DNA from: Clostridia bacterium
GTDB lineage: Bacteria; Bacillota; Clostridia; Lutisporales; Lutisporaceae
NCBI GenBank assembly: GCA_029256365.1
Contig: JAQSYB010000070.1
Coordinates: 1 to 8,596, forward strand
Length of the DNA stretch: 8,596 nucleotides
Direction: 5' to 3'
Position numbers and translations under genes: made by a program
The notes under the pieces: model-generated
Database searches by the model: none
Told to the model about the DNA's origin: nothing
Seen by the model: only the letters and a program-made list of their open reading frames with translations
In this document: positions 6,013 through 8,596 of the stretch, one piece after another
How positions within the stretch are numbered: position 1 is the stretch's first letter
Layout: each line of letters starts with the position of its first letter

Positions 6013-7683
6013 TTAAAAAAAGCAGCTTTGACCTAGAAATTCTTGTAAAATTGAATTTGTTGGTATGCCAACGGATTCTGCAGATATAAAATAATTTAAG
6101 AATTTTATTAATCGTTTTGCTTCTATATATTCAGTAACATCATTGTTTATCATTAAAAGCTGAGGCAATGCAACCTTTTTTAATACACATAGCTCATAGG
6201 CTAAGGACGAATTAAACATAACATCCGCCTCTTCCTGGTAAGGATAAATGTATTTGTCCTCTCCTCTTCTCACAGAATCCCAACGCTTAATGGTTGAAAG
6301 TGCATCTGTACCTCTAAATTGAAAGTCTCTAACGATGCGTCTAATTAGTCTTAAATCTGAGGTTGGTATTCTATTGTAGTTATCCACGCCAAGATGTGTC
6401 AAAGCGCTTATGTATACCTTGAACTTTTTCTCCTTGGGAATATCATGTGTCAAGATTTCATTTAATCCATGTATTCCCTCAACAATGATAATTTGATCTT
6501 CAGCAATTTTCAGCTTCTTCCCTGTCCATTCTCTTATTCCCTTATGAAAATTATAGGTTGGCACTTCTACCAATTCACCTTTAATAAGCCTTGTCATGAC
6601 ATCGTTGAAGGTTTCTATATCAATTGAATCTATGGTTTCAAAATCATATTCTCCATTTTCATCAAGAGGAGAATCCTCGCGATTTTTAAAATAATCGTCT
6701 ATTGAAATGGAGATAGGTCTAATACCATTTACTCTCAGCTGCACCGCAAGACGCTGAGCAAAGGTAGTTTTTCCCGAGGAAGATGGTCCAGCAATCAAAA
6801 CAATCTTCTTCTTATCAGGTGAATTGCTTATCAAATCTGCTATTCTAGCAATCTTTTTTTCATGCAGCGCTTCTGCTGTGTATATAAGCTCTTGGAATCT
6901 GTTTTCAACGATCGCATCGTTGAGATTGCTTATATTCTCAATTTCTAGAATCTTACCCCATTTTTCAAACTCTCTAAATATGTTAAATAGCTTTTTCTGT
7001 TCTACAAATGCAGGGATGACGGCGGGATTGCTTTTTTCCGGGAAACGAAGGATTAAGCCTGGTGCATAAAATCGCAGCTCAAAGGTTTTCAGATATGCTG
7101 TGGAAGGCACCATATATCCATAAAAATAATCATGATAGCCAAAGCAGCTATATACATTCATATATTTCTTTTCTCTATATTTTAATATGGCAATTTTGTC
7201 ATACTGTCCCGTCTTCTTAAACAACTCCATTGCATCCGCGTTGTCCATTCTTGTTTTTATAAAGGGAAGCTCCATACGAACAAGCTCATGCATCTTTTCT
7301 TCAATTTTTGTTACATCCTCTTCTGTGAGTGGGAAGTCGTTTTCCATGGTCTTATGAACTTCACAATAATAGCCCTTGCTAAGTGAGTGCTCTACAGTGA
7401 CCTTACATCCCGTAAATACTTCTTTGGCAGCTATAATAAATAAGAATACAAGACTTCTGGCGTAAAATCGATTTCCATAGGATGTACCTCTGTCAATAAA
7501 TTCGACCTTGCTATCCTCATTTAGCTCCTTCCAAAGCTCCTTCAAGTCATTGTTCACGATTGCTCCCAAGATCTCTGACTTATGCTGATGTTGAAAATCC
7601 TTTGCAATATCTATTAGCTTTATCCCTCTTAAATACTCTTTTTCCATACCATCAGGAAAGGTAACCTTAATATTATCTATCAT
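6013..7683 (-). CDS. Nucleoside kinase: TGS and ThrRS-like domains fused to a uridine-kinase-like domain
   Basis: Predicted ATP-dependent nucleoside kinase of the uridine kinase/phosphoribulokinase fold, 556 residues. Residues 1-65 look like a TGS domain. Residues about 70-215 align with the second N-terminal (editing-type) domain of threonyl-tRNA synthetase, including TEEDVTKIEEKMHELV (120-135). The kinase domain follows at about 290-490: Walker A GPSSSGKT (299-306), SIDDYF (327-332), YDFETIDSID (346-355), PTYNFHKGIR (375-384), EGIHGL (402-407) and RLIRRIVRDFQFRG (445-458) as the Arg-rich lid. Uridine kinases are normally about 200 residues, so the extra N-terminus explains the length. The four metal ligands of the synthetase editing domain are absent, so that part is probably not a working editing site. 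Substrate (uridine or another nucleoside) is inferred. The ATG at 7683 has GGAGG 6 bases upstream. Single-gene unit with its own promoter and terminator. Confidence 0.93.
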   Translation of the reverse strand: MIDNIKVTFPDGMEKEYLRGIKLIDIAKDFQHQHKSEILGAIVNNDLKELWKELNEDSKVEFIDRGTSYGNRFYARSLVFLFIIAAKEVFTGCKVTVEHSLSKGYYCEVHKTMENDFPLTEEDVTKIEEKMHELVRMELPFIKTRMDNADAMELFKKTGQYDKIAILKYREKKYMNVYSCFGYHDYFYGYMVPSTAYLKTFELRFYAPGLILRFPEKSNPAVIPAFVEQKKLFNIFREFEKWGKILEIENISNLNDAIVENRFQELIYTAEALHEKKIARIADLISNSPDKKKIVLIAGPSSSGKTTFAQRLAVQLRVNGIRPISISIDDYFKNREDSPLDENGEYDFETIDSIDIETFNDVMTRLIKGELVEVPTYNFHKGIREWTGKKLKIAEDQIIIVEGIHGLNEILTHDIPKEKKFKVYISALTHLGVDNYNRIPTSDLRLIRRIVRDFQFRGTDALSTIKRWDSVRRGEDKYIYPYQEEADVMFNSSLAYELCVLKKVALPQLLMINNDVTEYIEAKRLIKFLNYFISAESVGIPTNSILQEFLGQSCFF

Positions 7684-7740
7684 ATAGTACCTCCATTCAT
7701 TCTATTGCTTTTAATAAATTGTATTCGTGTATTATTCTTT

Positions 7741-7769
7741 TTAATATATTAGAAATCCATGCATTGCAA
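7741..7769 (-). promoter_or_regulatory. Possible sigma-A promoter of the nucleoside kinase gene
   Basis: On the minus strand TTGCAA (7764-7769) and TATTAA (7741-7746) are separated by 17 bases, about 60 bases before the start codon. Each hexamer matches the sigma-A consensus at four of six positions. Placement is sensible for the only gene on this side of the divergent gap, but AT-rich DNA makes such matches common. Confidence 0.45.
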
Positions 7770-7852
7770 TTTTTTTATACCTTCTCTATTTTTCCTTATT
7801 ATCCTTTTATTTTTTCAATAAAACGATTAAAATGATGATTATCCATATTTAA

Positions 7853-7881
7853 TTTCCATTAAAGGAATATTTTGTTATAAT
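7853..7881 (+). promoter_or_regulatory. Sigma-A promoter with extended -10 for the AIM24 family gene
   Basis: TTTCCA (7853-7858), a 17-base spacer, then TATAAT (7876-7881) preceded by TG one base upstream (TGTTATAAT, an extended -10). Transcription would start near 7888, giving a leader of about 40 bases before the ATG. This is the best promoter in the window. It diverges from the kinase promoter about 80 bases away. Confidence 0.65.
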
Positions 7882-7927
7882 ATTGCTATATTGTATTAAA
7901 TAAATTTTTAGCAAAGGAATGATTTTT

Positions 7928-8596
7928 ATGATCGGCTACAAGATATTAGGCAATGCCATGCAGCAGCTCTTAATTGAGTTAAAAGCCGGACAGGTGGTAT
8001 ACAGTGAGTCCGGTAAGTTCTTATGGAAAACAGAAAATATAGAATTTGAAACATCCTTTAACGTTAGTGACAAGAAGGGGCACTTTGAGCAGAAAAGCAG
8101 CGGCGGCATGCTAGGTAAATTTATGGATACCGCAATTAATGTAGGAAAGCGCAAGCTGGCTGGAGAATCTGCTGCCTTCCAAGTATTCAATGTAACACAT
8201 GGTCAAAGCGGCTTAATTGCTTTTTCACAAACCATACCTGGGGAAATAATGGCTTTGAATATAGAAGAGTACGGAGAGTTCTATGTACAAAGAGATGGCT
8301 TTATTGCAGCAGAAAATACCGTTGATTTTGATATCGCTCTGACCAAAAAAGTAGGAGCGGGTATGTTTGGCGGCGAGGGCTTTATTTTAGAAAAATTCAG
8401 TGATGTTGGCACACTGTTTATTGGCGCCTGCGGGAACTTTATTGAATTAAACCCAGCTGATTATGGCGGAAAAATTCAAGTAGACACGGGTGCCATTGTT
8501 GGCTTTGATAAGAATATTACCTATGATGTAGAATGGGTAGGAAAAAGTGTAGGTCAAGTAGCAAAAAATCTATTGTTTGGTGGAGAGGGACTCTTT
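7928..8596 (+). CDS. AIM24 / TIGR00266 family protein (3' end missing)
   Basis: The 223 visible residues run open to the window edge. The sequence is beta-rich and glycine-rich with the family hallmarks: a conserved SSGGMLGKF (57-65), ESAAFQVF (80-87), PGEIMAL (104-110), FYVQRDGFIAAE (118-129), GAGMFGGEGFILEKF (143-157) and GGKIQVDTGAIVGFD (180-194). TIGR00266/AIM24 proteins are widespread in bacteria and named after a mitochondrial yeast relative, but have no firm bacterial role. No signal peptide or membrane segment is visible. The visible length is close to the usual family size as I recall it, so little is probably missing. AAAGGA lies 9 bases before the ATG at 7928; an in-frame ATG at 7919 is too close to that site. 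It is the only plus-strand gene and is divergent from the kinase gene. Confidence 0.9.
   Translation, partial: MIGYKILGNAMQQLLIELKAGQVVYSESGKFLWKTENIEFETSFNVSDKKGHFEQKSSGGMLGKFMDTAINVGKRKLAGESAAFQVFNVTHGQSGLIAFSQTIPGEIMALNIEEYGEFYVQRDGFIAAENTVDFDIALTKKVGAGMFGGEGFILEKFSDVGTLFIGACGNFIELNPADYGGKIQVDTGAIVGFDKNITYDVEWVGKSVGQVAKNLLFGGEGLF

Noticed and set aside
7936..8190. Minus-strand frame of 84 codons opposite the AIM24 family gene
   Set aside because: Antisense to a clear family member with promoter and ribosome binding site; no family features of its own.

Overview
The window reads as a piece of chromosome from an AT-rich, Gram-positive, spore-forming bacterium, most likely a member of the Clostridia. 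The evidence is the low-GC base use, the strong AGGAGG-type ribosome binding sites, two lipoproteins of the YhcN/YlaJ spore family, and a long nucleoside kinase with a threonyl-tRNA-synthetase-like N-terminus, an architecture I associate with Clostridia. I cannot name the genus. I see no phage, plasmid, insertion-sequence, CRISPR, tRNA or rRNA sequence.

Layout. All genes but the last are on the minus strand, so transcription runs right to left. At the left edge (1-1406) is a methyl-accepting chemotaxis receptor cut off by the window; its outer dCache domain carries what looks like an amino-acid-binding motif. At 1632-4003 is a tight three-gene operon, in transcription order: a DMT/EamA permease, a DUF2500 membrane protein (4-base overlap) and a THUMP plus FtsJ/RrmJ-type 2'-O-ribose methyltransferase. 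It closes with a hairpin terminator at 1592-1620. At 4128-5793 are two paralogous YhcN/YlaJ-type lipoproteins, separately spaced and clearly a tandem duplication that includes about 48 bases of upstream DNA. The upstream copy has a run of collagen-like Gly-X-Y triplets inserted within its conserved domain. At 6013-7683 is the TGS / ThrRS-like / uridine-kinase-like fusion protein, with its own promoter and terminator. At 7928 an AIM24 (TIGR00266) family gene starts divergently on the plus strand and runs off the right edge.

How the genes relate. This looks like ordinary core chromosome made of short independent transcription units, not one multi-gene system. The clearest functional themes are sensing of external amino acids (MCP), RNA modification (methyltransferase operon), spore membrane proteins (the YhcN pair) and nucleoside phosphorylation. 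The points most worth a second look are the collagen-like insertion in the second YhcN paralog, the loss of all four metal ligands in the ThrRS-like part of the kinase, the amino-acid motif of the chemoreceptor, and an RlmM-like methyltransferase in a Gram-positive background. I found no convincing evidence of a wholly new system.
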